This document shows positions 1 to 5,424 of a stretch of DNA of 10,727 nt, one piece after another. The first letter of the stretch is position 1; each line of letters starts with the position of its first letter. Under the pieces are notes generated by a model, which saw only the letters and a list, made by a program, of their open reading frames with translations, ran no database searches and had not been told where the DNA came from. The DNA comes from Halovenus sp. Lineage in GTDB: Archaea; Halobacteriota; Halobacteria; Halobacteriales; Haloarculaceae. Made by a program: the position numbers and the translations under genes. The DNA is taken from positions 1 through 10,727 of the forward strand of contig PUMG01000326.1 of the NCBI GenBank assembly GCA_003551265.1. The letters are read 5' to 3'.

Positions 1-1
1 C

Positions 2-934
2 AACCGCTTCACTGAAGCAGAGAAACGCGGTGGTGTCGGTGGCGGGCCGGGTGGTGCTCGTTCAGGTGGTGACCCGTTCGGTGGTGGTGGTCCATTCGGT
101 GACGTTCAGGACATCTTCGACCAGTTCTTCGGTGGAAACGCGCGCAACCGTCCACAGCGGGGACGAGACCTGAAGACGAGACTCGATATCGACCTCGAAA
201 CGGCGTATCATGGCACCGAAAAGGAGGTGACGATTCGTCGTCCCGAGAGGTGTGGTGAGTGTGAGGGTCGGGGCCACCCACCCGGAACGAACGCGCGGAC
301 CTGTCCTGAGTGTCAGGGACAGGGGCAAGTGACACAGATTCAGCAGACTGCCTTCGGTCGGATGCAACAGCGCAGTCCGTGTCGGCGGTGTGACGCCCAG
401 GGCGTCATCTACGACGAGACCTGCTCGACGTGTCGTGGTGAGGGTGTCGTCCAGAATGAGGCGACGCTGAAGGTAGAGATACCACCGGGAATCCGCGACG
501 GCCAGACCCTGCGGATGGAGGGCGAGGGCGCTGCGGGTGACCGTGCTGCACGCAACGGGGACCTCCACGTCGAAATCTCAGTTCGTGAGCATTCGGAGTT
601 CGAACGCGACGGCGCGGACCTGAAACGGCGCGAAGCAATCTCGTTCCCACAGGCCGTCTTTGGCGACACCATCGAGGTCGAAACGCTTGACGGCACCGTC
701 GAGTTTGACCTTCCATCGGGGACGCAAAGCGGCGAGACGTTCCGACTGCGTGGCAAGGGAATGCCGCGCTTGCGCCGGAGCGGTCACGGTGACCTCTACG
801 TCCAGGTGCAGGTGGTCACGCCGGAGAAACTGAACGACGAACAGCGCGATGCGCTCGAACGCTTCGCCCAGGCAGGCGGAGAAGACATCGAAGTCGAGAC
901 TGGTTTCTTCGACCGGCTCAAACAGTCGTTCTGA
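2..934 (+). CDS. dnaJ: Chaperone protein DnaJ (Hsp40), 5' end missing
   Basis: Co-chaperone that delivers unfolded clients to DnaK (Hsp70) and stimulates its ATPase in the cytoplasm. The reading frame is open from base 2, so the N-terminal J-domain with its HPD motif lies before the window. What remains is the tail of the J-domain (NRFTEAEKRGG), then a Gly/Phe-rich linker to about base 140. Next comes the zinc-finger region with four CxxCxxxG repeats: CGECEGRG (from 251), CPECQGQG, CRRCDAQG and CSTCRGEG. The third has Ala where Gly is usual. The C-terminal substrate-binding beta domains follow and the frame stops at TGA 932-934. An in-frame GTG at 227 is internal to the protein and not a start. 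The next gene begins one base after the stop, so the two are probably co-transcribed. In haloarchaea grpE and dnaK usually lie nearby, here presumably off the left edge. Identification is firm. Confidence 0.96.
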   Translation, partial: NRFTEAEKRGGVGGGPGGARSGGDPFGGGGPFGDVQDIFDQFFGGNARNRPQRGRDLKTRLDIDLETAYHGTEKEVTIRRPERCGECEGRGHPPGTNARTCPECQGQGQVTQIQQTAFGRMQQRSPCRRCDAQGVIYDETCSTCRGEGVVQNEATLKVEIPPGIRDGQTLRMEGEGAAGDRAARNGDLHVEISVREHSEFERDGADLKRREAISFPQAVFGDTIEVETLDGTVEFDLPSGTQSGETFRLRGKGMPRLRRSGHGDLYVQVQVVTPEKLNDEQRDALERFAQAGGEDIEVETGFFDRLKQSF

Positions 935-935
935 G

Positions 936-1766
936 ATGGACACGACCGATATCCGTGACTTCGACACACTGAAAGCGGTCGTCGCTGCCGGACGCCAGCG
1001 GGATGAGGCGGCGCTCGACGTTCGCTCACGGCCAGTGCCCTACAGTTATCACGACCTCTGTACGAACATCTGGAAGGCCGGGAATCTGCTCGGACACTAC
1101 GGCGTCCACGGGATTGGAGAACTCGCAGTTGTGGTCGGTCCGAAAACTGAGGAGAATAACGTTCCATTCTCCTCACAGCGAGGACGGCTCGACTCGGCCG
1201 AAGCGCTGCTGGCACTCTTCGGTGGGGCGATTATTGGAGCTGTCGTAGACCTGACGCCGACTGAACCGATCGATGCACCAGCAGTGGTTGCGCCCGCACA
1301 CGCACCAATCGAAACTGCGCCGGGGTGTTCACGGCTGTCGTATGGGGGACCACCGACCGACCCTGCTGTGTCACACTTCGAACGCGAACTCTGGAGTGAG
1401 AACCCGATCGAACCACCTGAGACGGTGGTCCCCGAAGACGATGCCCTCCGAATTGAGGAGAGTGTTTGGACCCACGAGCAACTGCTCTCGGCGGCGGCAG
1501 ACGTAATCGAGGAGTACAGTCTCGACGCGACAACTCGCGTCGTGCTGGAGACCGGAATCATTGAACCCGACGCGTTCATCGCGGGGATTCTCGCGCCACT
1601 CGCCGTTGGTGCAACGGTTGTCCTTCCCGAGAATGGTTCGACAGACACAGACGAGCCCGGAGACACGGTTGCGGACAAACGCTCATCGTCTCAGACAAGA
1701 ACGACGGGAACGGTAATCGTCTCGGAGGATGGAGACGGTTTTGTCGACGTGGCTGTGTCTCCCTAG
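936..1766 (+). CDS. Degenerate ANL (AMP-dependent synthetase)-like N-terminal domain protein, function unknown
   Basis: A 276-residue acidic, soluble-looking protein. The ATG at 936 follows the dnaJ stop by one base (TGAGATG); the same frame is open upstream but lies inside dnaJ. I infer a relation to the N-terminal domain of acyl-CoA synthetase/NRPS adenylation (ANL) enzymes. YSYHDL followed by KAGNLLGHYGV (36-57) looks like core motif A1. LLALFGGAIIGAVVDLTP (91-108) looks like A2. VWTHEQLLSAA (177-187) and LAPLAVGATVVLPE (219-232) match the segments after the P-loop. The Ser/Thr/Gly-rich A3 phosphate loop that should precede VWTH is absent (ALRIEES stands there). The A5-A10 motifs, including the C-terminal catalytic lysine domain, are missing. 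The C-terminus (from about 233) is low-complexity and polar. It is therefore probably a non-catalytic pseudoenzyme. The gene is real by codon phase, acidic composition and coupling to dnaJ. The fold assignment is moderate and the role unknown. Confidence 0.82.
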   Translation: MDTTDIRDFDTLKAVVAAGRQRDEAALDVRSRPVPYSYHDLCTNIWKAGNLLGHYGVHGIGELAVVVGPKTEENNVPFSSQRGRLDSAEALLALFGGAIIGAVVDLTPTEPIDAPAVVAPAHAPIETAPGCSRLSYGGPPTDPAVSHFERELWSENPIEPPETVVPEDDALRIEESVWTHEQLLSAAADVIEEYSLDATTRVVLETGIIEPDAFIAGILAPLAVGATVVLPENGSTDTDEPGDTVADKRSSSQTRTTGTVIVSEDGDGFVDVAVSP

Positions 1767-1785
1767 GTCTACACAGCCCTCGTTT

Positions 1786-2550
1786 TCAGTTTGTGCTAAT
1801 CCACCGGCGAACCTGCTCGAACGAGGACTCCGCGACCGGTGGAGTCCATCGCTCGTGAACGATTCCCTCCCACCAGATAAACGCTCCCGCACCAGCGGCG
1901 AACAGTCCGACTTCCCAGAGCGAGAACGGTGGGACGAGCAGATTGGCTAACAGGCAGACTGTCGCCGAGAGGAGACCGAGTCTGAGCGCGATCGTCGTCG
2001 AATCTTCTGTCGCGTGTTTCATAATCCAGCGTGAGCTGAGAAGTGTCGAATGACCGATGGCTGCACCAGCGATGACGTCAACGAGATAGTGAACACCGAG
2101 TGTTATCCGGGTGAACCCGACTAGCCCGATGAAGAACACTGCTCCAGCATATCGCTTCGGACGAGTACTTACGCTGAGATAACTCGCCAGCGAGAGGTAG
2201 AGTATCGTCGTCGTTACTGCGTGTCCGCTGGGAAAGCCGGGCCCGCTGTCGACCACAGCCAGGTCGAACAGTGGCTGGAGAACGAACGGTAAATCGGTAG
2301 TCGCTATCATTGGCTGTTCGGGACGAGGGACCGGAAAGACGATTTTGATTGTTCGCCAGATACCAGTCCCCGCAACCAGAACCCCACCGGCGATAATAGC
2401 GCGCTCCCGGTCGTGATAGCGGTAGAGAAGGAACAGAACCAGACCCGCAAACCAGAGTGCACCGAGTTGTGTCGCGAGCGCGACTGGAAATGCAAGCGAC
2501 TCAGGAACGAGGTCCTGAAAGAATGCAATCTCCCCAATGCCACGTGACAT
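1786..2550 (-). CDS. PAP2-family membrane phosphatase
   Basis: A 254-residue polytopic membrane protein of the type 2 phosphatidic acid phosphatase family. These enzymes remove phosphate from lipid phosphates or polyprenyl pyrophosphates at the membrane. All three signature motifs are intact: KX6RP (K69, R76, P77), PSGH (107-110, in the segment GFPSGHAVTTT) and the R-X5-H-X3-D motif (R148, H154, D158). Six or so hydrophobic segments surround them, at roughly 22-44, 50-66, 113-126, 134-150, 188-206 and 212-228. The ATG at 2550 is supported by a GGTGA Shine-Dalgarno-like sequence (minus strand of 2558-2562), seven bases upstream. That is unusual in this mostly leaderless window and fits an internal operon gene. 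It lies 17 bases downstream of the PLD-like gene and its 3' end converges on the gene ending at 1766. The substrate cannot be read from sequence: lipid phosphate, archaetidic-acid-type lipid or polyprenyl pyrophosphate are all possible. Confidence 0.9.
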   Translation of the reverse strand: MSRGIGEIAFFQDLVPESLAFPVALATQLGALWFAGLVLFLLYRYHDRERAIIAGGVLVAGTGIWRTIKIVFPVPRPEQPMIATTDLPFVLQPLFDLAVVDSGPGFPSGHAVTTTILYLSLASYLSVSTRPKRYAGAVFFIGLVGFTRITLGVHYLVDVIAGAAIGHSTLLSSRWIMKHATEDSTTIALRLGLLSATVCLLANLLVPPFSLWEVGLFAAGAGAFIWWEGIVHERWTPPVAESSFEQVRRWISTN

Positions 2551-2557
2551 TCTTCAC

Positions 2558-2562
2558 TCACC
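2558..2562 (-). promoter_or_regulatory. Shine-Dalgarno-like site of the PAP2 gene
   Basis: The minus strand reads GGTGA here, complementary to the UCACC of the 16S rRNA 3' end. It is seven bases before the PAP2 ATG and inside the 17-base gap after the PLD-like stop codon. This supports the ATG at 2550 and translation from a polycistronic message. Confidence 0.55.
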
Positions 2563-2567
2563 CCGTT

Positions 2568-3224
2568 TCATGATAGGTAGAAGATATACAATGCGAGTAA
2601 GACGACCAGCAGATATACTACTGGCTGTGTGACGATACGCTTTCGTGGGAGCAGTCGTGCTTTGTTTCTCCATACGAGTATCGTGTTGAGCAACATTACC
2701 GGTCGGAGCAGGTCTCGTCGACGGAGCGGACGACACTCCCCAATCAGCTGTTCGGTCCACTCAGTCAGTTGTGCAATCCGCTCGTCTTCACTCTCGTCTG
2801 GTTCGATGAGAACGCTCAACTCGACGTTCTGTACCAGTGCAGCACGGGTCAGGTTCACCGACCCGACCATCGCAAGCGGGTTCTCACCGGTGCGAAGGAA
2901 GAGTTTCGCGTGGAGACACCTGCTTGGGTACTTGTATACCTGGACTCGCTCATCGTCGTCCAGTGTGAGAAGGTCACGACCGATTGAGGCGTTGAACTGG
3001 TCCGCAGTTGGACTCACAATCACGACGAGTTCATTTTCTGACGAACGAGAGAGAAACTGCTCAATCTCCGGACGAATCGTCTGGTACGCACTGGGAGTAA
3101 AGTACCCTGTTATCAGATAAACTGTTCCGTCTTCATCGAAAAGCCGATCGAAACTAGCTCGTATCGAGTCACTTCGCCACTGATTGCTAATTAATTCTAT
3201 AATACTCACCACGCACTCATACAA
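2568..3224 (-). CDS. Phospholipase D-like (single HKD) protein with C-terminal membrane anchor
   Basis: About 218 residues. The N-terminal two thirds form a PLD-like domain. Strand VYLITGYFT (35-43) and VVIVSPTAD (67-75) are followed by the active-site signature HAKLFL (H105, K107) and GSVNLT (121-126). Only one HKD half-site is present, so activity would require a dimer, as in PLD-family nucleases. The Asp/Glu that usually follows HxKx4 is Thr112. The last 20 residues (199-217, VVYLLVVLLALYIFYL) are a transmembrane segment preceded by basic residues (RNKARLLPRKR), suggesting a tail-anchored protein with the PLD domain in the cytoplasm. The start is uncertain: TTG at 3224 lies about 29 nt from a TATA-like box, while GTG codons at 3212 and 3209 are alternatives; a stop closes the frame just upstream. 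The PAP2 gene follows 17 bases later. The substrate (lipid or nucleic acid) is unknown. Confidence 0.82.
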   Translation of the reverse strand: MYECVVSIIELISNQWRSDSIRASFDRLFDEDGTVYLITGYFTPSAYQTIRPEIEQFLSRSSENELVVIVSPTADQFNASIGRDLLTLDDDERVQVYKYPSRCLHAKLFLRTGENPLAMVGSVNLTRAALVQNVELSVLIEPDESEDERIAQLTEWTEQLIGECRPLRRRDLLRPVMLLNTILVWRNKARLLPRKRIVTQPVVYLLVVLLALYIFYLS

Positions 3225-3251
3225 GTCTCGATGCTATCTGTGTTCGATTAG

Positions 3252-3259
3252 GATATACT
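3252..3259 (-). promoter_or_regulatory. Putative TATA box of the PLD-like/PAP2 operon
   Basis: The minus strand reads AGTATATC. The TATA core at 3257-3253 ends about 29 nt before the TTG start and about 41 nt before the GTG alternative. It sits in the locally AT-rich stretch that precedes the operon. Assigned from spacing and composition only. Confidence 0.4.
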
Positions 3260-3275
3260 TTTTGTGGTTGGTCTC

Positions 3276-3292
3276 TGCGAGGGATTCTCGCA
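3276..3292. repeat. Short hairpin in the 3225-3376 intergenic region
   Basis: TGCGAG (3276-3281) and CTCGCA (3287-3292) form a six-base-pair inverted repeat around a five-base loop. It lies in the 152-base gap between the 64-residue membrane protein gene and the PLD-like operon. No T-run follows on the minus strand, so a terminator role is not clear. Apart from this, the 3331-3344 palindrome and the TATA box, I see nothing coding in this gap. Confidence 0.35.
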
Positions 3293-3330
3293 CGTCATCA
3301 GAATCCTCTCGTCGCACGCTGTGGTGAGCC

Positions 3331-3344
3331 AATCTGAACAGATT
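3331..3344. repeat. 14-bp palindrome, possible operator
   Basis: AATCTG AA CAGATT is a perfect six-base inverted repeat with a two-base spacer, about 80-90 bases upstream of the PLD-like operon's TATA-like box and 33 bases beyond the stop of the 64-residue gene. The size suits a dimeric helix-turn-helix regulator. No second copy was noticed in the window, and the role is inferred from symmetry only. Confidence 0.35.
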
Positions 3345-3376
3345 CGGTAGTTCTGAGAAGGCAGTCCTGTTTACCT

Positions 3377-3571
3377 TCACACGTTGGATGCGCGATACTG
3401 GCCGTGTTTGACACCGATGGCGAACATGATACCGGCGAAGACGACCATCGAGGGCAACACCATCATCAGAATCGTGTCAGCAGTCATCATCCCCCACATG
3501 CCTGCCGTTCCGGCGGCGATGATTCCGAGGATGATTGCCAGCGATACGGGCAGGGAGAACTCGATGCTCAT
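3377..3571 (-). CDS. Small two-helix membrane protein, function unknown
   Basis: A 64-residue protein made of two hydrophobic helices (about 8-28 and 32-53) joined by a short turn at T30-A31-D32. The N-terminus is short and the C-terminal tail is polar and basic (GVKHGQYRASNV), so the tail is probably cytoplasmic. It is notably methionine-rich in the middle (GMWGMM, MMVLPSM). The ATG at 3571 is supported by a TATA-like box 25 nt upstream (minus strand CTATATTG, 3600-3593), giving a leaderless message. The promoter lies inside the 3596-3676 inverted repeat, and a palindrome sits between TATA and ATG. Small proteins of this shape are common and conserved in haloarchaea, but I cannot name a family or function. 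Confidence 0.75.
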   Translation of the reverse strand: MSIEFSLPVSLAIILGIIAAGTAGMWGMMTADTILMMVLPSMVVFAGIMFAIGVKHGQYRASNV

Positions 3572-3579
3572 ACCCGACT

Positions 3580-3591
3580 CTCAGGACTGAG
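3580..3591. promoter_or_regulatory. Palindrome between TATA box and start of the 64-residue gene
   Basis: CTCAG GA CTGAG is a five-base inverted repeat with a two-base spacer. It lies 2-13 bases downstream of the TATA-like box and 9-20 bases upstream of the ATG at 3571. A protein bound here would block the transcription start, so it is a plausible repressor site. Symmetry and position are seen; the role is inferred. Confidence 0.35.
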
Positions 3592-3595
3592 GCAA

Positions 3596-3676
3596 TATAG
3601 GGATTATCGTACGTCATCATAGATTTCTCGCTGGACGTCCGGCGAGAGTCTCTGTACAGGTACGATAATCCCTATA
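3596..3676. repeat. 81-bp nested inverted repeat with opposed TATA-like boxes
   Basis: The arms TATAGGGATTATCGTAC (3596-3612) and GTACGATAATCCCTATA (3660-3676) are perfect 17-bp inverted copies. Centred between them is a second near-palindrome, CTCGCTGGACGTCCGGCGAG (3627-3646), with a single mismatched pair. The two symmetry centres agree to within half a base (3636 and 3636.5). Each arm ends outward in a TATA-like sequence: CTATATTG on the minus strand serves the 64-residue gene 25 nt away, while CTATAAAAAC on the plus strand points into the 3' end of the five-helix gene. No target-site duplication is evident at the ends, so a MITE is possible but not supported. Alternatives are a symmetric bidirectional promoter with a central operator, or a long RNA hairpin. 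Confidence 0.75.
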
Positions 3677-3684
3677 AAAACAGT
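3676..3684 (-). terminator. Possible T-tract terminator of the five-helix membrane protein gene
   Basis: On the minus strand, tandem TAA codons close the gene at 3688 and are followed within a few bases by CTGTTTTTA. Archaeal transcription often ends at T-rich stretches of the non-template strand. The same bases form part of the plus-strand TATA-like box of the inverted repeat, so the assignment is tentative. Confidence 0.35.
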
Positions 3685-3687
3685 TTA

Positions 3688-4434
3688 TTACTCGCCTTTC
3701 GGTCGGATGACGTTGGCGAGCGTCACGAGAATGCCGAGCACCCAGCCGACTGGGAAGGAGATGATGAACCAGATGATGGCGTGATGGTGTTCCTGTCGGT
3801 CGAAGCGGTCACCGAGCGGTTCGGTGAGCGACTCGGGACCGGTCCGGAACATCCAGCGGAACAGGTCGTCACCCTGTCCGATGATGACCTCGCCGAGCGG
3901 TTCGTAAAACAGCGCAGCGACGACCGGCGGCAGAAACAGCGCTGTCATAGCGAAGGGGTACGCCAGAAACACCGTCGTGAAGCGGCCACCGAGTCGCCAG
4001 AAGATGTACGACAGCGCCGCAGAGACGACAGCAACGGTGCTCGCCGCCGCGATACCGACGACTGCCCCGTCTTCGAGCGCGCCCTGTAACTCAACGTAGA
4101 CCAGCGCGGTCAACCCGCCCCAGAGGAGTGTGAACAGAAGAATGATGCCGAAGAAGCCGAGGCGCGAGGCAGTGACGTTGATTTTGTGGGTCTGATATCT
4201 GATGAAGTAGCCGAGCAGCACGAGCGGATAGACGACGCCAACGACTGGAACACCGATTCCGGACCACAGCCGGTAGGTGATGACTTCGCCAGTCGATTCG
4301 GGTTTCCACTTTCCCAGGACGGTGTCCGCTGCGCCACGCTGTCGGGGAAAGAACACCTCCATCCAGGTCTCGTGCATCACTCGCAGGTCGTAGCGTATCG
4401 CATCGACCAGTCCCTGCTCGTTCCCTGCAGCCAT
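3688..4434 (-). CDS. Five-helix integral membrane protein, function unknown
   Basis: A 248-residue protein from the ATG at 4434. An upstream in-frame extension to 4479 is rejected because a TATA-like box (4465-4461) lies about 27 nt before this ATG, implying a leaderless message. A cytoplasmic-looking N-terminal region of about 55 residues has an amphipathic start (LVDAIRYDLRVMHETWMEVFFPRQRG). It is followed by five hydrophobic helices at about 57-78, 92-114, 123-146, 152-176 and 219-242. An acidic loop lies between helices 4 and 5 (about 180-215, with EPLGEVIIGQGDD and a His cluster EHHHAI at 215-220). The C-terminus is short and charged. I recognise no catalytic motif and cannot name a family. 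It may be a conserved haloarchaeal membrane protein. The GC-rich plus-strand frame at 3781-4089 is its antisense shadow. Confidence 0.82.
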   Translation of the reverse strand: MAAGNEQGLVDAIRYDLRVMHETWMEVFFPRQRGAADTVLGKWKPESTGEVITYRLWSGIGVPVVGVVYPLVLLGYFIRYQTHKINVTASRLGFFGIILLFTLLWGGLTALVYVELQGALEDGAVVGIAAASTVAVVSAALSYIFWRLGGRFTTVFLAYPFAMTALFLPPVVAALFYEPLGEVIIGQGDDLFRWMFRTGPESLTEPLGDRFDRQEHHHAIIWFIISFPVGWVLGILVTLANVIRPKGE

Positions 4435-4458
4435 TATGCGTGCTCTTTGATGGCCCCC

Positions 4459-4467
4459 TGTATATGC
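4459..4467 (-). promoter_or_regulatory. TATA-like box of the five-helix membrane protein gene
   Basis: The minus strand reads CATATACAG. The TATA core (4465-4461) ends 27 nt before the ATG at 4434, the spacing expected for a leaderless haloarchaeal transcript. This decides the start codon over an in-frame extension reaching 4479. Confidence 0.5.
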
Positions 4468-4471
4468 TTTC

Positions 4472-4498
4472 CTGACCACATCCCGGAATGTTTGTCAG
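4472..4498 (-). terminator. Hairpin just after the aldo/keto reductase gene
   Basis: CTGAC (4472-4476) pairs with GTCAG (4494-4498), and inside it ACAT (4478-4481) pairs with ATGT (4488-4491) around a CCGG-centred loop. The stem begins six bases after the reductase stop on the minus strand and abuts the next gene's TATA box. It could be a 3'-end stabiliser or terminator, though no T-run follows. It could also be a regulator site upstream of the next promoter. Confidence 0.4.
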
Positions 4499-4504
4499 TT
4501 CGTC

Positions 4505-5335
4505 TCACTCCCAGCTGTCAGGCGCAAACTCGGGCTGTACTTTCCGTTCCCGGGTCGAAATCGCGTCAATCGCTTCCAGTTCGTCAGTTTCGAGTTCGAG
4601 CGAGAGACTCTCCAAGTTCTCGCGGATGTGCGCTTCGCCCGTCGCCTTTGGAATTGCCGTCACGTCGTTTTCACGAAGCCAGGCAAGCGCGACCTGTGCC
4701 TCCGTCGCCTCGTGACGGTCGGCAATCTCGGCGAGCGTCTCGTCTCCGAGTACGTCTCCCCGGGCAAGCGGTGAGTACGCCACCAGTTCGATATCGCTGG
4801 TCTGTGCGTACTCCCTGAGTTCGGTCTGTGGCAGAAATGGGTGCATCTCGACCTGGTTGGCGAAGACCGGGGCGTCGAGGTGGTCGCGTGTCTCGTCGAT
4901 GTGTTCGGGTTCGAAGTTCGAGACACCGACGTGTCGGATGATGTTCTTCTCGTACAGATCGTCGAAGGCAGCGAGCGTGTCCGCCGGTTCGTACGCCCCG
5001 GAAGGCCAGTGGACGTACAGCAAGTCGAGGTAGTCGGTCCCGAGTCGCTCCAGACTTGCTTGTGTCGACCCCAGCACGTCTTCGTACGAAAGATTTCGAA
5101 TCCAGACCTTCGTCGCGAGAAAGATGTCCTCTCGTGGGATTGACGCCTGCTCGATTGCGTCCCCCACAGCCGCCTCGTTGCGATATATCTGTGCAGTGTC
5201 GACGTGACGATAGCCGAGTGCGAGCGCACGCCTGACGCTTTCTGTGCACTGTTCATGGTCGTCGTTCTGCCAGGTCCCGAGTCCGAGGACGGGCATCCCG
5301 TCTGCTCGCGGCACATCCTCCTGTTTGATAGGCAT
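4505..5335 (-). CDS. Aldo/keto reductase
   Basis: A 276-residue cytoplasmic NAD(P)H-dependent oxidoreductase that reduces aldehydes or ketones to alcohols. The (beta/alpha)8 family tetrad is complete: D46 in VDTAQIY, Y51, K76 in ATKVW and H109 in LYVHWPSG. Also present are the family signatures VGVSNF (136-141), NQVEMHPFL (160-168) and AYSPLARG (186-193). The C-terminal cofactor-binding segment IPKATGEAHIREN (228-240) has the Lys and Arg that favour NADPH. Its length and motif spacing match the 2,5-diketogluconate-reductase-like branch. The substrate cannot be assigned. The ATG at 5335 has a T5 TATA-like tract about 25 nt upstream. The gene is divergent from the DUF1611/sulfatase genes with only 89 bases between, which suggests shared regulation. 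Confidence 0.95.
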   Translation of the reverse strand: MPIKQEDVPRADGMPVLGLGTWQNDDHEQCTESVRRALALGYRHVDTAQIYRNEAAVGDAIEQASIPREDIFLATKVWIRNLSYEDVLGSTQASLERLGTDYLDLLYVHWPSGAYEPADTLAAFDDLYEKNIIRHVGVSNFEPEHIDETRDHLDAPVFANQVEMHPFLPQTELREYAQTSDIELVAYSPLARGDVLGDETLAEIADRHEATEAQVALAWLRENDVTAIPKATGEAHIRENLESLSLELETDELEAIDAISTRERKVQPEFAPDSWE

Positions 5336-5359
5336 GGTCTGCGTTCAGTGTCCCATCGG

Positions 5360-5398
5360 AAAAACGGTTCGGGAGTCGGCAGAGAGCGGTACGTTTTT
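5360..5398. promoter_or_regulatory. Divergent, inverted promoter pair (reductase / DUF1611)
   Basis: AAAAACG (5360-5366) and CGTTTTT (5392-5398) are a seven-base inverted repeat separated by 25 bases. On the minus strand the T5 tract ends 25 nt before the reductase ATG. On the plus strand the other ends 27 nt before the DUF1611 ATG at 5425 (21 nt before the alternative GTG). Both therefore sit where leaderless haloarchaeal TATA boxes belong, and the second supports the ATG at 5425. Confidence 0.5.
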
Positions 5399-5424
5399 GC
5401 TCCCGTGGCACGGCGGTTGTGAGT

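Noticed and set aside
62-106. GGTGGT-type tandem repeats near the left edge
   Set aside because: These encode the Gly/Phe-rich linker of DnaJ and need no other explanation.
62-568. Minus-strand open frame opposite dnaJ
   Set aside because: It lies entirely within the conserved dnaJ coding region on the other strand and shows no domain.
849-935. N-terminal extension of the ANL-like protein
   Set aside because: It lies within the 3' end of dnaJ in another frame; the acidic protein sequence begins at the ATG at 936.
2568-3224. Defence-system reading of the PLD-like gene (DISARM DrmC-like nuclease)
   Set aside because: No helicase, methyltransferase or other defence gene is nearby, and the protein ends in a membrane anchor next to a PAP2 phosphatase.
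3596-3676. Interpretation of the inverted repeat as a MITE or insertion-sequence end pair
   Set aside because: No target-site duplication is visible at either end and no second copy was noticed in the window. Kept as an alternative but not annotated as a mobile element.
3781-4089. Plus-strand open frame of 102 codons downstream of the rightward TATA-like box of the inverted repeat
   Set aside because: Considered as the product of the putative antisense promoter, but it is fully antisense to the membrane protein's helices, has no domain and is charged and low-complexity. Non-coding antisense RNA is more plausible.
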